From the NCBI GenBank assembly GCA_018399515.1, contig JAGYOB010000372.1, positions 1 through 9,997 on the forward strand: DNA of 9,997 nucleotides. The letters are read 5' to 3'. Position 1 is the first letter of the stretch; every line of letters starts with the position of its first letter. The notes beneath the pieces are model-generated. The model was not told where the DNA came from. It worked only from the letters and a program-made list of their open reading frames with translations, and ran no database searches. Shown here piece by piece: positions 1 to 6,659 of the stretch. Made by a program: the position numbers and the translations under genes. The stretch comes from Candidatus Nanopelagicales bacterium (GTDB lineage: Bacteria; Actinomycetota; Actinomycetes; S36-B12).

Positions 1-2379
1 GACGGCGAAGTCGCCGAACGCGTGGCGCGCGGTGAATTCAACGACGCACCAGATGCCTACAGCAGGAGCCTGAGCAGCATCATCCGCTCGAATGTCTTCA
101 CCTACTTCAATGGGCTGATCGGCTCGATGTGGGTGGTCATGCTGTTCGTTGCGCCGATCCAAGATGCCCTGTTCGGTTTCGTCATCGTCATCAACACGTT
201 CATCGGAATCATCCAGGAATACCGAGCCAGTCGAACGCTCGCGAAGTTATCGGTGATCTCCGAAGCGCAGATTCTCGTTCGCCGAAATGGAACCGATATC
301 GAAGTGCCACCCCGAGATGTCGTGCTCGACGACATCGTGCTCGTACGGCCGGGTGATCAACTCGTCGTCGACGGTGTGGTGATCGCCGCCGACGGCCTCG
401 AGATCGATGAGAGCCTGCTCACCGGTGAAGCCGACCCGGTGGACAAGAGCCCCGGCGATCAGGCGATGTCCGGGTCGTTCGTCGTCGCGGGTTCGGGGGC
501 ATATCGCGCGACAAAGGTGGGAAAGGACTCTTTCGCCGCCGGTCTGACAGTGCAAGCGCGCCAGTTTGCGCTCACCCGATCCGAGCTGCGCGATGCGATC
601 AATATGTTCATCCGGATCGCATCCGTGCTGCTGGTGCCGGTCGGGGGATTGCTGCTGTGGAGCCAGTTGCGCGCTGATCAGCCGCTGGCTGATGTCATCC
701 GCAACACGATCGCCGGTGTCGTGACGATGGTGCCCGAGGGCCTGGTCCTGCTGACCAGCATCGCCATGGCTGTGTCAGTCATGCGATTGGCGCAGAAGAA
801 GGTCCTCGTTCAAGAGCTGCCCGCGGTCGAGGTGCTGGCGCGGGTGGACACGGTGTGCGCGGATAAGACGGGCACCTTGACCCAGCCGGGCATGCAGGTG
901 CGCGAGATCATCGAACTCGCGGGACAGGAGGGGTCAGGCGCCACTGAGGCCACGTCGCAGGCAGCGTCTGCCGATGTTGCCGCAGCCCTGGGCGCGCTCG
1001 GCTCAGCCGAGCAGTCACCCAATCCCACACTGCAGGCGGTCGCGGAGGCGTATCCACCGCCAGCAGATTGGCAGCAGGTCTCCGCGGTTGCGTTCTCGAG
1101 CGCGCGCAAGTGGTCAGCGGCTCGTTTCGCCGATCACGGCGCCTATCTGCTGGGAGCCCCCGAGGTGCTGGTCGGCGACGATGCTCCGGCGGTACTCCAA
1201 CGAGCCGAGGCCCTGTCTGCCGAAGGAGCTCGAGTGCTGCTGTTGGCCAGGGGGGTCGGGGCAGCAGAACCGTCTGCGGAATCCGGGCCCGGCCAGATCG
1301 AACCGATCGCCCTGGTGGTCATCGATCAGGTGCTGCGCCCGGATGCAGCAGAGACCGTCGCGTATTTCCTCGATCAGAACGTCGACGTGAAGGTGATCTC
1401 CGGCGATAACGCGGCCACGGTCGGTGCGATCGCCAAACGCGCGGGTGTCCCCGGGGCCGCGGATCCGATCGACGCACGCGATCTCAGTGAGGACCCGCAG
1501 GCCTTGGCTGAGCCCGTTGCTACACACAGTGTGTTCGGCCGCGTCACTCCGGTCCAGAAGCAGGCGATGGTCGACGCGCTGCATCTGCGCGGCAAGACCG
1601 TCGCGATGACCGGTGATGGGGTCAACGATGTTCTGGCCTTGAAGCACGCGGATCTGGGCATCGCGATGGGTTCGGGTTCAGCGGCCACGCGCGCCGTGGC
1701 GCAGATCGTCCTGCTGGCCAACAAGTTCGCGGTCATGCCCAGCGTCGTCGCCGAAGGACGTCGGGTGCTCGGAAACATCGAACGAGTCTCGGATGTGTTC
1801 CTCACCAAAACCTTCTACGCATCCGCGACCTCTCTCGTGGTCGGACTCAGCATCATCCCCGCCATCATGTTCGGTGTTTCGGCCCTGGAGTTCCCGTTCC
1901 TGCCCCGGCACTACACGCTGATCTCGGCACTCACCATCGGAATCCCCGGCTTCTTTCTCGCACTGATGCCCAACACCGAGCGGTTCCGCCCGGGATTCTT
2001 GAAACGCGTTCTGCTGTTCACCATCCCCGCCGGCATCATCTGCGCGGGAGCCGCGATGGTCACCTACCTGCTCGAATTGCGCGGCGGAGCATCCATCGAC
2101 GATGCGCGAACGGCGGCGACCGTCTCACTGTTCATCGTCACTGTTGCGGTGCTCGCCCAATCGGCTCGACCGCTGAACCTTCTGCGCATCGGAATCGTCG
2201 CCTCGATGGTCGTGTTGTTCCTGTTCGTGCTGCTGGTGCCGTTCGCGGCGGAGTTCTTCGCTCTGACGATCCCGCTCGGCCCGGGTCTGACCCTGCCGGT
2301 TGTCTCCGGCCTCGTCGGAGTAGCGCTCGTCTGGATTGCGACGATCGTCACGGATCGATGGCGACGGGCACGTTCATGA
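1..2379 (+). CDS. ctpE: CtpE-like P-type cation (Ca2+) transporting ATPase, 5' truncated
   Basis: An integral-membrane ATP-driven cation pump. The reading frame is open from base 1; the codons before the GTG at 22 read DGEVAER, which fits the conserved CtpE N-terminus, so the true start lies outside the window and GTG22 is probably internal. Numbering from GTG22, I see an actuator loop LTGEADPV (residues 133-140), PEGL in the membrane segment before the P domain, the phosphorylation motif DKTGT with Asp281, a nucleotide domain containing KWSAARF, and the hinge TGDGVND (Asp532, Asp536). About ten hydrophobic segments are visible: two near the N-terminus, two before Asp281 and about six after residue 590. 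The A-domain motif is TGEA instead of the common TGES; as far as I recall this is usual for CtpE. Mycobacterial CtpE is reported to import calcium, so Ca2+ is the best substrate guess, by family only. The stop overlaps the next gene by four bases. Confidence 0.9.
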   Translation, partial: DGEVAERVARGEFNDAPDAYSRSLSSIIRSNVFTYFNGLIGSMWVVMLFVAPIQDALFGFVIVINTFIGIIQEYRASRTLAKLSVISEAQILVRRNGTDIEVPPRDVVLDDIVLVRPGDQLVVDGVVIAADGLEIDESLLTGEADPVDKSPGDQAMSGSFVVAGSGAYRATKVGKDSFAAGLTVQARQFALTRSELRDAINMFIRIASVLLVPVGGLLLWSQLRADQPLADVIRNTIAGVVTMVPEGLVLLTSIAMAVSVMRLAQKKVLVQELPAVEVLARVDTVCADKTGTLTQPGMQVREIIELAGQEGSGATEATSQAASADVAAALGALGSAEQSPNPTLQAVAEAYPPPADWQQVSAVAFSSARKWSAARFADHGAYLLGAPEVLVGDDAPAVLQRAEALSAEGARVLLLARGVGAAEPSAESGPGQIEPIALVVIDQVLRPDAAETVAYFLDQNVDVKVISGDNAATVGAIAKRAGVPGAADPIDARDLSEDPQALAEPVATHSVFGRVTPVQKQAMVDALHLRGKTVAMTGDGVNDVLALKHADLGIAMGSGSAATRAVAQIVLLANKFAVMPSVVAEGRRVLGNIERVSDVFLTKTFYASATSLVVGLSIIPAIMFGVSALEFPFLPRHYTLISALTIGIPGFFLALMPNTERFRPGFLKRVLLFTIPAGIICAGAAMVTYLLELRGGASIDDARTAATVSLFIVTVAVLAQSARPLNLLRIGIVASMVVLFLFVLLVPFAAEFFALTIPLGPGLTLPVVSGLVGVALVWIATIVTDRWRRARS

Positions 2380-3179
2380 CCAGTCGCGAGAGCGGTCCGG
2401 CCATCGCGTTGTCGACATCATCGGTCTATCCCGAATCGACTGCGTCGGCATTCGAGATCGCCGCCAAACTCGGCTACGACGGTGTCGAGGTCATGGTGAT
2501 GACAGACGCGGTGAGTCAGGATTCGGCGGCGCTGCGCCGACTGAGCGAGCACTTCGCGATGCCGATCCTGGCATTGCATGCACCGTGCCTGCTGATCACC
2601 CAGCGGGTCTGGGGTACCGATCCTTGGGGCAAGCTCGTGCGGGCGCGGTCGGTGGCCGAGGAACTGTCGGCGCGCACCGTGGTGGTGCACCCGCCGTTTC
2701 GATGGCAGCGGGATTATGCGCGTGAGTTCGTCGCCGGAATCGCCCGTATGCGCGAGGTCACCGATGTCGAGTTCGCCGTCGAGAACATGTATCCGTGGCG
2801 AGCGCGTTCCCGAGAGATCGCTGCGTACTCACCGGGCTGGGATATTCGGGACGAGGATTACGCCCACGCGGTGGTCGACCTCTCCCACACCGCCGTATCG
2901 GGAACGGATGCGCTGCAGATGGTGCGTGATCTGGGGGATCGGGTACGACATCTGCATCTGGCCGATGGGAGCGGTTCGGCTCGCGATGAGCACCTGGTGC
3001 CCGGGCGTGGGAGCCAGCCGTGCGCCGGAGTGCTGACTCACCTGCGCGAGTCAGGGTTCGATGGCACGGTCGTGGTCGAAGTATCCACGCGCAAGGCAGC
3101 GTCGCGGGCCGAACGCGAGGCAGATCTGGGTGAGGCCCTGGCATTCGCTCGGATGCACCTGCGCACGACGAGCACCTGA
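2376..3179 (+). CDS. Sugar phosphate isomerase/epimerase-like TIM-barrel protein (AP endonuclease 2 family fold)
   Basis: A cytosolic TIM-barrel protein of 267 residues, the usual size for the xylose-isomerase-like/AP_endonuc_2 superfamily. Candidate metal-site residues occur in barrel order: His68 (LHAP), His105 (VVHPP), Glu136 (VENM), Asp168 (VVDLSH), His192 and His194 (HLHLADG) and Glu235 (VVEVS). This pattern suggests a divalent-metal isomerase or epimerase; the substrate cannot be read from sequence. I chose ATG2376 because it overlaps the ATPase stop as ATGA and has a weak purine stretch (ACGGG, 2364-2368) before it; ATG2358 in the same frame would add six residues. It is translationally coupled to ctpE. 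The mycobacterial counterpart Rv0498 lies just upstream of proC, which fits the order here. The fold is confident, the specific function is not. Confidence 0.85.
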   Translation: MTSRESGPAIALSTSSVYPESTASAFEIAAKLGYDGVEVMVMTDAVSQDSAALRRLSEHFAMPILALHAPCLLITQRVWGTDPWGKLVRARSVAEELSARTVVVHPPFRWQRDYAREFVAGIARMREVTDVEFAVENMYPWRARSREIAAYSPGWDIRDEDYAHAVVDLSHTAVSGTDALQMVRDLGDRVRHLHLADGSGSARDEHLVPGRGSQPCAGVLTHLRESGFDGTVVVEVSTRKAASRAEREADLGEALAFARMHLRTTST

Positions 3180-3195
3180 TCTGCGTTTGCTGGCC

Positions 3196-3211
3196 ACGGT
3201 GACCTCACCGT
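3196..3211. promoter_or_regulatory. Candidate TetR operator (perfect 7-bp inverted repeat)
   Basis: ACGGTGA, two bases (CC), then TCACCGT form a perfect inverted repeat of 16 bases in the 63-base gap before the TetR gene. It lies 32 bases before the chosen ATG and covers roughly -46 to -31 relative to the predicted transcription start, where a repressor would block RNA polymerase. TetR regulators often bind such a site in front of their own gene. It could instead form an RNA hairpin after the preceding gene, but there is no T-run. That the neighbouring TetR binds it is inference. Confidence 0.55.
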
Positions 3212-3229
3212 TGCATGCTGGCTGCCGGT

Positions 3230-3235
3230 TAGGGT
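3230..3235 (+). promoter_or_regulatory. Candidate -10 element for the TetR-proC-acuC operon
   Basis: TAGGGT matches the actinobacterial TAnnnT -10 pattern and would place the transcription start at about 3242, one base before the ATG at 3243. That would give an essentially leaderless message. No convincing -35 hexamer lies at the right spacing. The same bases (AGGGTGG) could serve as a Shine-Dalgarno sequence, so the two readings compete. Confidence 0.35.
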
Positions 3236-3242
3236 GGTGGTC

Positions 3243-3863
3243 ATGCCCGAGGATGTCACCGACCCACGGTCGGGGCTGCTCGATGCGGCACGCGGTGTCT
3301 TCGCCGCTTCGGGGTACGCCCGCACCACGATGAAAGGTGTTGCGGCGGCGGCCGGTGTCGCACCGGAGGTCCTGCGTCGTTACTACGCCAGCAAGGGTGA
3401 TCTCTTCGCCGCCGCGCTGCGGCTGCCGACCGATCCGGCGACGGCGGTGCCCACGCTGTTGGCGCCGGGCCTGGAAGGCCTCGGGGACCGACTCGTTCGC
3501 TTCATGCTGACAACCCTCGATGATCCGCAGGCGCGGGCTGATCTTCTCGGGCTCGTTCGCGCGGGAGGATCGGCGTACTCCTCGACTCGTGCCCTGCAGG
3601 AATACGTCGAGTCAGCGGTCGTCGACCGAATCGTCGCCGCCATCGGCGTTCCCGATGCCCGAATGCGTGCGGCGTTGATCTCCTCCTACCTCGTCGGTAT
3701 CGCGGTGGGGCGTTATGTGGCACGGATCGAACCGCTCGCGTCAGCCAGTGATGAGCACGTGGTGCGCCTGGTCGGCCCGGTGATCCAGGGCCTCTTGGAT
3801 CCGCGAACCGATCTGCCCGGGCCCCGAGATGATTCTGGCGGGCAAGCGGGGGAAACACCGTGA
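3243..3863 (+). CDS. TetR/AcrR family transcriptional regulator
   Basis: A 206-residue DNA-binding repressor-type protein of standard TetR length. The N-terminal HTH covers about residues 10-57: a first helix LLDAARGVFAASGY, then TTMKGVAAAAGVAPEVLRRYY and the typical KGDLFAAAL closing helix. The rest is the helical ligand and dimer domain, with no recognisable ligand signature. I chose ATG3243, which follows an AGGGTGG purine stretch; GTG codons at 3234 and 3237 are in frame but crowd that stretch. Its stop overlaps the proC start as GTGA, so regulator and proC are translationally coupled. With the inverted repeat at 3196-3211, autoregulation of the whole TetR-proC-acuC operon is the simplest model. 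The effector is unknown; proline, pyrroline-5-carboxylate or an acyl compound would be guesses. Confidence 0.88.
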   Translation: MPEDVTDPRSGLLDAARGVFAASGYARTTMKGVAAAAGVAPEVLRRYYASKGDLFAAALRLPTDPATAVPTLLAPGLEGLGDRLVRFMLTTLDDPQARADLLGLVRAGGSAYSSTRALQEYVESAVVDRIVAAIGVPDARMRAALISSYLVGIAVGRYVARIEPLASASDEHVVRLVGPVIQGLLDPRTDLPGPRDDSGGQAGETP

Positions 3864-4717
3864 GTGATTCGAGTGTGATGGATTCCCGCAGTGTGACCGA
3901 CTTGATGATCGCCATCATCGGAGCCGGCGTGATGGGGGAGACGTTCATCGGAGGACTTGTGCGATCGGGAACGTCGGCCGCACAGATCGTGATCTGCGAA
4001 CAGGATTCCGTGCGCGCGGCCGAAATGTGCGATCGTTTCGGAGTATCGGCGGTCTCGATGGCGGATGCTGCAACGACAGCGGATGTCACGCTCTTAGCAG
4101 TCAAGCCGCCGGATGCACGGTCGGTCATCGGTGCTATCGGCTCGAACCTGCGCCCTGGATCGATCCTGATCTCGATCGTGGCGGGGATCTCGACACGGAC
4201 CATGGAATCGATGGTGGGTGAGGGAGTGTCGTGTATCCGCGCGATGCCGAACACTCCGGCCGTCATCACAGAGGGCATGACGGTGATTTCCGCAGGCAGA
4301 GCAGCTTCCGCAGAATCCGTTGCGGTTTCAGAGGAATTGCTCGGCGTTATCGGAGAGGTCGCCCAGGTCGATGAGCATCTCCAGGATGCCGTCACCGCGA
4401 TCTCCGGAAGCGGGCCGGCCTATGTGTTCGCCTTCATGGAGGCGCTGGAATCCGCGGGCGTCGAACTCGGCTTAGAGCCTGAGGTTTCGCGAGCACTCGT
4501 GCGCCAAACTGTCGCGGGAGCGGCCCTGTTGGCTCGAACCAGTGAGATCGAACCGGCGGAACTACGCCGTCGGGTGACGTCGCCGGGAGGCACGACTCAA
4601 GCAGCGCTGGGTGTTCTCGCGGGAGATTCGGCTGATGGCGGGACATTAGCGGTGTTGCTCGAACAAGCCACGCGTGCAGCACGTGATCGCAGTGTCGAAC
4701 TCGGACGGGAGGCGTAG
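3860..4717 (+). CDS. proC: Pyrroline-5-carboxylate reductase
   Basis: Cytosolic enzyme (EC 1.5.1.2) for the last step of proline synthesis: it reduces 1-pyrroline-5-carboxylate to L-proline with NAD(P)H. The product is 285 residues, slightly long for ProC because of an N-terminal extension of about 15 residues. Visible motifs are the Rossmann loop GAGVMGE (residues 21-27), LLAVKPPD, RAMPNTPA, SGSGPAYVF and the C-terminal signature RRRVTSPGGTTQAAL. I chose GTG3860 because it overlaps the TetR stop as GTGA and follows the purine-rich AGCGGGGGAAA; ATG3878 and ATG3905 are alternatives, and the last would give a typical ProC N-terminus. The deacetylase gene starts six bases after its stop, so both are read together. 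The family call is secure. Confidence 0.96.
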   Translation: MSDSSVMDSRSVTDLMIAIIGAGVMGETFIGGLVRSGTSAAQIVICEQDSVRAAEMCDRFGVSAVSMADAATTADVTLLAVKPPDARSVIGAIGSNLRPGSILISIVAGISTRTMESMVGEGVSCIRAMPNTPAVITEGMTVISAGRAASAESVAVSEELLGVIGEVAQVDEHLQDAVTAISGSGPAYVFAFMEALESAGVELGLEPEVSRALVRQTVAGAALLARTSEIEPAELRRRVTSPGGTTQAALGVLAGDSADGGTLAVLLEQATRAARDRSVELGREA

Positions 4718-4723
4718 CCGACC

Positions 4724-5920
4724 ATGGGAGAGACAGTCACCGTCGTGTGGGATGAGGCGCTGCGTGCCTACGATTTCGGGCCCGGGCATCCGCTTGCTCC
4801 TGTTCGGGTGCAACTCGCGATGCGATTGGCCGAAGACTTCGGTGTGCTGAAAGCGCCGGGTGTGCAGATGCTGTCGCCGGTAGTTCCGGCCACGGTCGAG
4901 GACGTCCTTCGCGTGCACGACCGCGAGTACGTCGAAGCAGTGCAGCGGGCATCGTCGGATCCGACGCAGGTCGATCTAGCCCGGGGCCTGGGGACGGCGG
5001 ACGATCCGGTCTTCGCCGGAATGCACGAAGCATCGCTTCGTGTGGCGGGGGCGACGCTCGCCGCCGCGCAGTCCGTGCATTCGGGGCGAACGCAGCATGC
5101 GGTCAACATCGCCGGCGGGCTGCATCACGCCATGCCCGGTGCCGCCTCCGGATTCTGCATCTACAACGACATCGGGGTGGCGATCGCCTGGCTGCTGGAG
5201 CAGGGGGTTGACCGGATCGCCTACATCGACGTCGATGTGCACCACGGTGACGGAGTGCAGGCGATGTTCTACGACGATCCAAGAGTGCTCACGGTGTCGA
5301 TCCACGAGAGCCCCAGATCGCTGTTCCCGGGTACGGGATTCCCCACCGAATCGGGGGGCCCGGATGCGATCGGGAGCGCGGTGAACATCGCGGTTCCCGC
5401 GGGCACGGGTGACCAGGGGTGGCTGCGAGCGTTCCACGCAGTCGTACCCGATGTTCTCGAGCAGTTCCGACCCGAGGTCATCGTCAGTCAGCATGGATGC
5501 GATTCACACTTCGACGATCCACTCGCCCACCTTGCCCTGTCCATGGATGGTCAGCGGTCCAGTTATGACGCGATCCACCGCTGGGCCCATCGGTTCGCCG
5601 GAGGGCGGTGGATCGCTGTCGGTGGTGGTGGTTACGAGTGGGTCGATGTCGTGCCTCGCGCCTGGACGCATCTGCTGGCGATCGCCGCGGGCGTGCCGAT
5701 CGAGGCGACAACGGCGATCCCCGAATCCTTCGACTCTTTCGTCCGACAGACTATGGGCCGACCGGCCCCGGCGCGGATGACCGACGGTCGCGATCCGTGG
5801 GCGAAGCCGTTCGATTCTGGCTTCAATCCCGACGATCCCATCGATGCGGCGGTCATCGCCACCCGGTCGGCGGTGTTCCCGGCGCACGGCCTCACCGTCG
5901 ATCCGGAGCCGTGGTTCTAG
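4724..5920 (+). CDS. acuC: AcuC-like histone-deacetylase-family protein (zinc lysine deacetylase)
   Basis: A 398-residue class I/II HDAC-fold protein, expected to remove acetyl groups from protein lysines; AcuC is known for deacetylating and activating acetyl-CoA synthetase. The full catalytic set is present by comparison with HDAC8: the His pair His134/His135 (GGLHHAM), ASGFCIYND, zinc ligands Asp171 and His173 in YIDVDVHHGDG with Asp169 and Asp176 as relay residues, the third zinc ligand Asp260 (HGCDSH), and the transition-state Tyr304 in GGGGY. No acetoin or acetyl-CoA synthetase gene is nearby. ATG4724 is preceded by GGGAGG (4707-4712) and lies six bases after the proC stop, so the gene is cotranscribed with proC. 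The substrate is not known here; acetoin, histone-like protein and polyamine deacetylation are alternatives within the superfamily. Confidence 0.92.
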   Translation: MGETVTVVWDEALRAYDFGPGHPLAPVRVQLAMRLAEDFGVLKAPGVQMLSPVVPATVEDVLRVHDREYVEAVQRASSDPTQVDLARGLGTADDPVFAGMHEASLRVAGATLAAAQSVHSGRTQHAVNIAGGLHHAMPGAASGFCIYNDIGVAIAWLLEQGVDRIAYIDVDVHHGDGVQAMFYDDPRVLTVSIHESPRSLFPGTGFPTESGGPDAIGSAVNIAVPAGTGDQGWLRAFHAVVPDVLEQFRPEVIVSQHGCDSHFDDPLAHLALSMDGQRSSYDAIHRWAHRFAGGRWIAVGGGGYEWVDVVPRAWTHLLAIAAGVPIEATTAIPESFDSFVRQTMGRPAPARMTDGRDPWAKPFDSGFNPDDPIDAAVIATRSAVFPAHGLTVDPEPWF

Positions 5921-5939
5921 CTCCGGTGCCGGAGTCCGG
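5903..5939 (+). terminator. Nested hairpins across the acuC stop (candidate terminator or attenuator)
   Basis: Three alternative stems share arms. CCGGAGC (5903-5909) pairs with GCTCCGG (5920-5926) over a 10-base loop that contains most of the acuC stop region. CTCCGG (5921-5926) pairs with CCGGAG (5929-5934). CCGGA (5929-5933) pairs with TCCGG (5935-5939), a one-base loop that is sterically poor unless opened. No T-run follows, as is common for actinobacterial terminator-like hairpins. Operon termination is the likeliest role; switching between stems is speculative. Confidence 0.4.
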
Positions 5940-5985
5940 GGTGACAGATTCGGGTATTGCCTGCACGCTGGCCGGTCGGTACCAC

Positions 5986-5991
5986 TACGCT
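5986..5991 (+). promoter_or_regulatory. Candidate -10 element upstream of the HTH gene
   Basis: TACGCT fits the TAnnnT -10 consensus and would start transcription near 5998, giving a leader of about 76 bases. No -35 sequence of the expected spacing is convincing. The other bases of the 153-base gap between acuC and the HTH gene hold the hairpins at its left end and the ribosome binding site at its right end; I see no small gene. Confidence 0.35.
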
Positions 5992-6058
5992 CGCGCAGGT
6001 AGTCAGGTCGCGGTGATCTTCATCGAGAGGGTGGGGTAATCCGGTCAGGCCGTCAGGC

Positions 6059-6066
6059 AAGGAGAG
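6059..6066 (+). promoter_or_regulatory. Strong Shine-Dalgarno that decides the HTH gene start
   Basis: AAGGAGAG is a near-perfect Shine-Dalgarno sequence ending seven bases before ATG6074. It favours the long form of the HTH protein over the internal ATG at 6173, which has no comparable purine tract. Confidence 0.75.
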
Positions 6067-6073
6067 TGTCCCT

Positions 6074-6355
6074 ATGGCGGTAAGCCCGCAGCGGCCCGGT
6101 GACGCGCAGTCGACACAGCGCTCGACACAGCGCTCGACGCGGGCGTCGACCCCTGAATCGACGCCGGCTTCCATGGCCGATGTCCGCTTCTTGACCGTCG
6201 CCGAGGTTGCCACGGCGCTTCGGGTGTCGAAGATGACCGTGTATCGCCTGGTTCATTCCGGTGACCTTCCAGCGGTCCGTGTCGGGCGCTCCTTTCGAGT
6301 GCCTGAGAAGGCCGTCCAGGACTACCTGCAGTCGTCGTTTTTCGAAGCCGGCTGA
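6074..6355 (+). CDS. Excisionase/BldC-type helix-turn-helix DNA-binding protein (Rv0500A-like)
   Basis: A 93-residue small DNA-binding protein. Residues about 40-90 form one MerR-like winged HTH of the excisionase family: FLTVAEVATALRVSKMTV, YRLVHSGDLPAVRVGRSF, then RVPEKAVQDYL. It has no effector domain, as in BldC. The first 33 residues are a low-complexity Ser/Thr-rich extension with five STxx tetrapeptides in a row, encoded by a 12-bp periodic repeat. ATG6074 is supported by a strong AAGGAGAG; ATG6173 would give only the folded domain. The name excisionase refers to the fold: no integrase, phage gene or attachment site is near, so this is a chromosomal regulator. The counterpart Rv0500A also sits between proC and the bS22 gene. 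Its targets are unknown. Confidence 0.88.
   Translation: MAVSPQRPGDAQSTQRSTQRSTRASTPESTPASMADVRFLTVAEVATALRVSKMTVYRLVHSGDLPAVRVGRSFRVPEKAVQDYLQSSFFEAG
6110..6169 (+). repeat. Five-unit 12-bp in-frame repeat starting TCGA
   Basis: TCGA recurs at exactly 12-base spacing at 6110, 6122, 6134, 6146 and 6158. The first two units are identical (TCGACACAGCGC); the next three have diverged. The frame is kept, so the units read STQR, STQR, STRA, STPE and STPA in the N-terminal extension of the HTH protein. It looks like a decaying tandem duplication. Confidence 0.85.
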
Positions 6356-6457
6356 CCTATCGCACGGGGACCTGAATCGGTCGACTCCTCTGGCGCGTTT
6401 ACCGCTGCCTCGAGCGGGGTCTGCTGACCCAGGTGCACCCCTCTGGTCGACATAACG

Positions 6458-6463
6458 TAGGCT
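6458..6463 (+). promoter_or_regulatory. Candidate -10 element for the bS22 gene
   Basis: TAGGCT, in the context AACGTAGGCTCAG, fits TAnnnT and would start transcription near 6470, giving a leader of about 78 bases. The -35 region is not recognisable. It is the best candidate in the 192-base gap between the HTH and bS22 genes. Confidence 0.4.
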
Positions 6464-6487
6464 CAGCGAACTTGCTGGGCGATCCGT

Positions 6488-6542
6488 TTCGTCGAACGCC
6501 AGACGAAGTGCGAACGATCGACGAACGAACGACGAATGAGGT
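6488..6542 (+). promoter_or_regulatory. bS22 mRNA leader with small hairpin, GAACG repeats and Shine-Dalgarno
   Basis: A 6-bp stem TTCGTC (6488-6493) with GACGAA (6502-6507) and an 8-base loop is followed by a purine-rich stretch in which CGAA recurs (6511, 6522, 6526, 6534), then GAGGT (6538-6542) five bases before the bS22 ATG. The GAGGT is a credible ribosome binding site and fixes the start. The hairpin is short, and a regulatory role, for example ribosomal-protein feedback, is only a possibility. Confidence 0.4.
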
Positions 6543-6547
6543 CATAG

Positions 6548-6646
6548 ATGGGCTCCGTGGTCAAGAAGCGCCGAAAGCGCATGGCCAAGAAGAAGCATCG
6601 CAAGTTGCTCAAGCGCACCCGCGTCCAGCGCCGCAATAAGAAGTAA
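6548..6646 (+). CDS. Small ribosomal subunit protein bS22 (AURKAIP1/COX24-domain protein)
   Basis: A 32-residue, extremely basic protein: about 20 of 32 residues are Lys, Arg or His, with one central KKKHRKLLKR stretch. It starts MGSVVKKRRKR and ends RVQRRNKK. It matches the actinobacterial small-subunit protein called bS22, first seen in the Mycobacterium smegmatis ribosome structure, and earlier annotated as AURKAIP1/COX24-domain protein (Rv0500B-like). It should bind 16S rRNA in the 30S subunit. ATG6548 follows GAGGT by five bases. It stands alone with its own leader between the HTH and galE2-like genes, the order seen in mycobacteria. It is easily missed by gene finders because of its size. 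Confidence 0.92.
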   Translation: MGSVVKKRRKRMAKKKHRKLLKRTRVQRRNKK

Positions 6647-6659
6647 TCAGCCCGTCCCG

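Noticed and set aside
3502..4395. 297-codon minus-strand open frame opposite TetR and proC
   Set aside because: Low-complexity translation with no motif; it lies fully antisense to two well-supported genes.
6074..6355. Excisionase name as evidence of a prophage or integrative element
   Set aside because: No integrase, attachment-site repeat, tRNA or phage gene is nearby, and the same small HTH gene occupies this chromosomal place in other actinobacteria.
6433..6639. 68-codon plus-strand frame overlapping bS22
   Set aside because: It is a different frame across the bS22 leader and gene, has no ribosome binding site, and its translation resembles nothing, while the bS22 frame matches a known protein.
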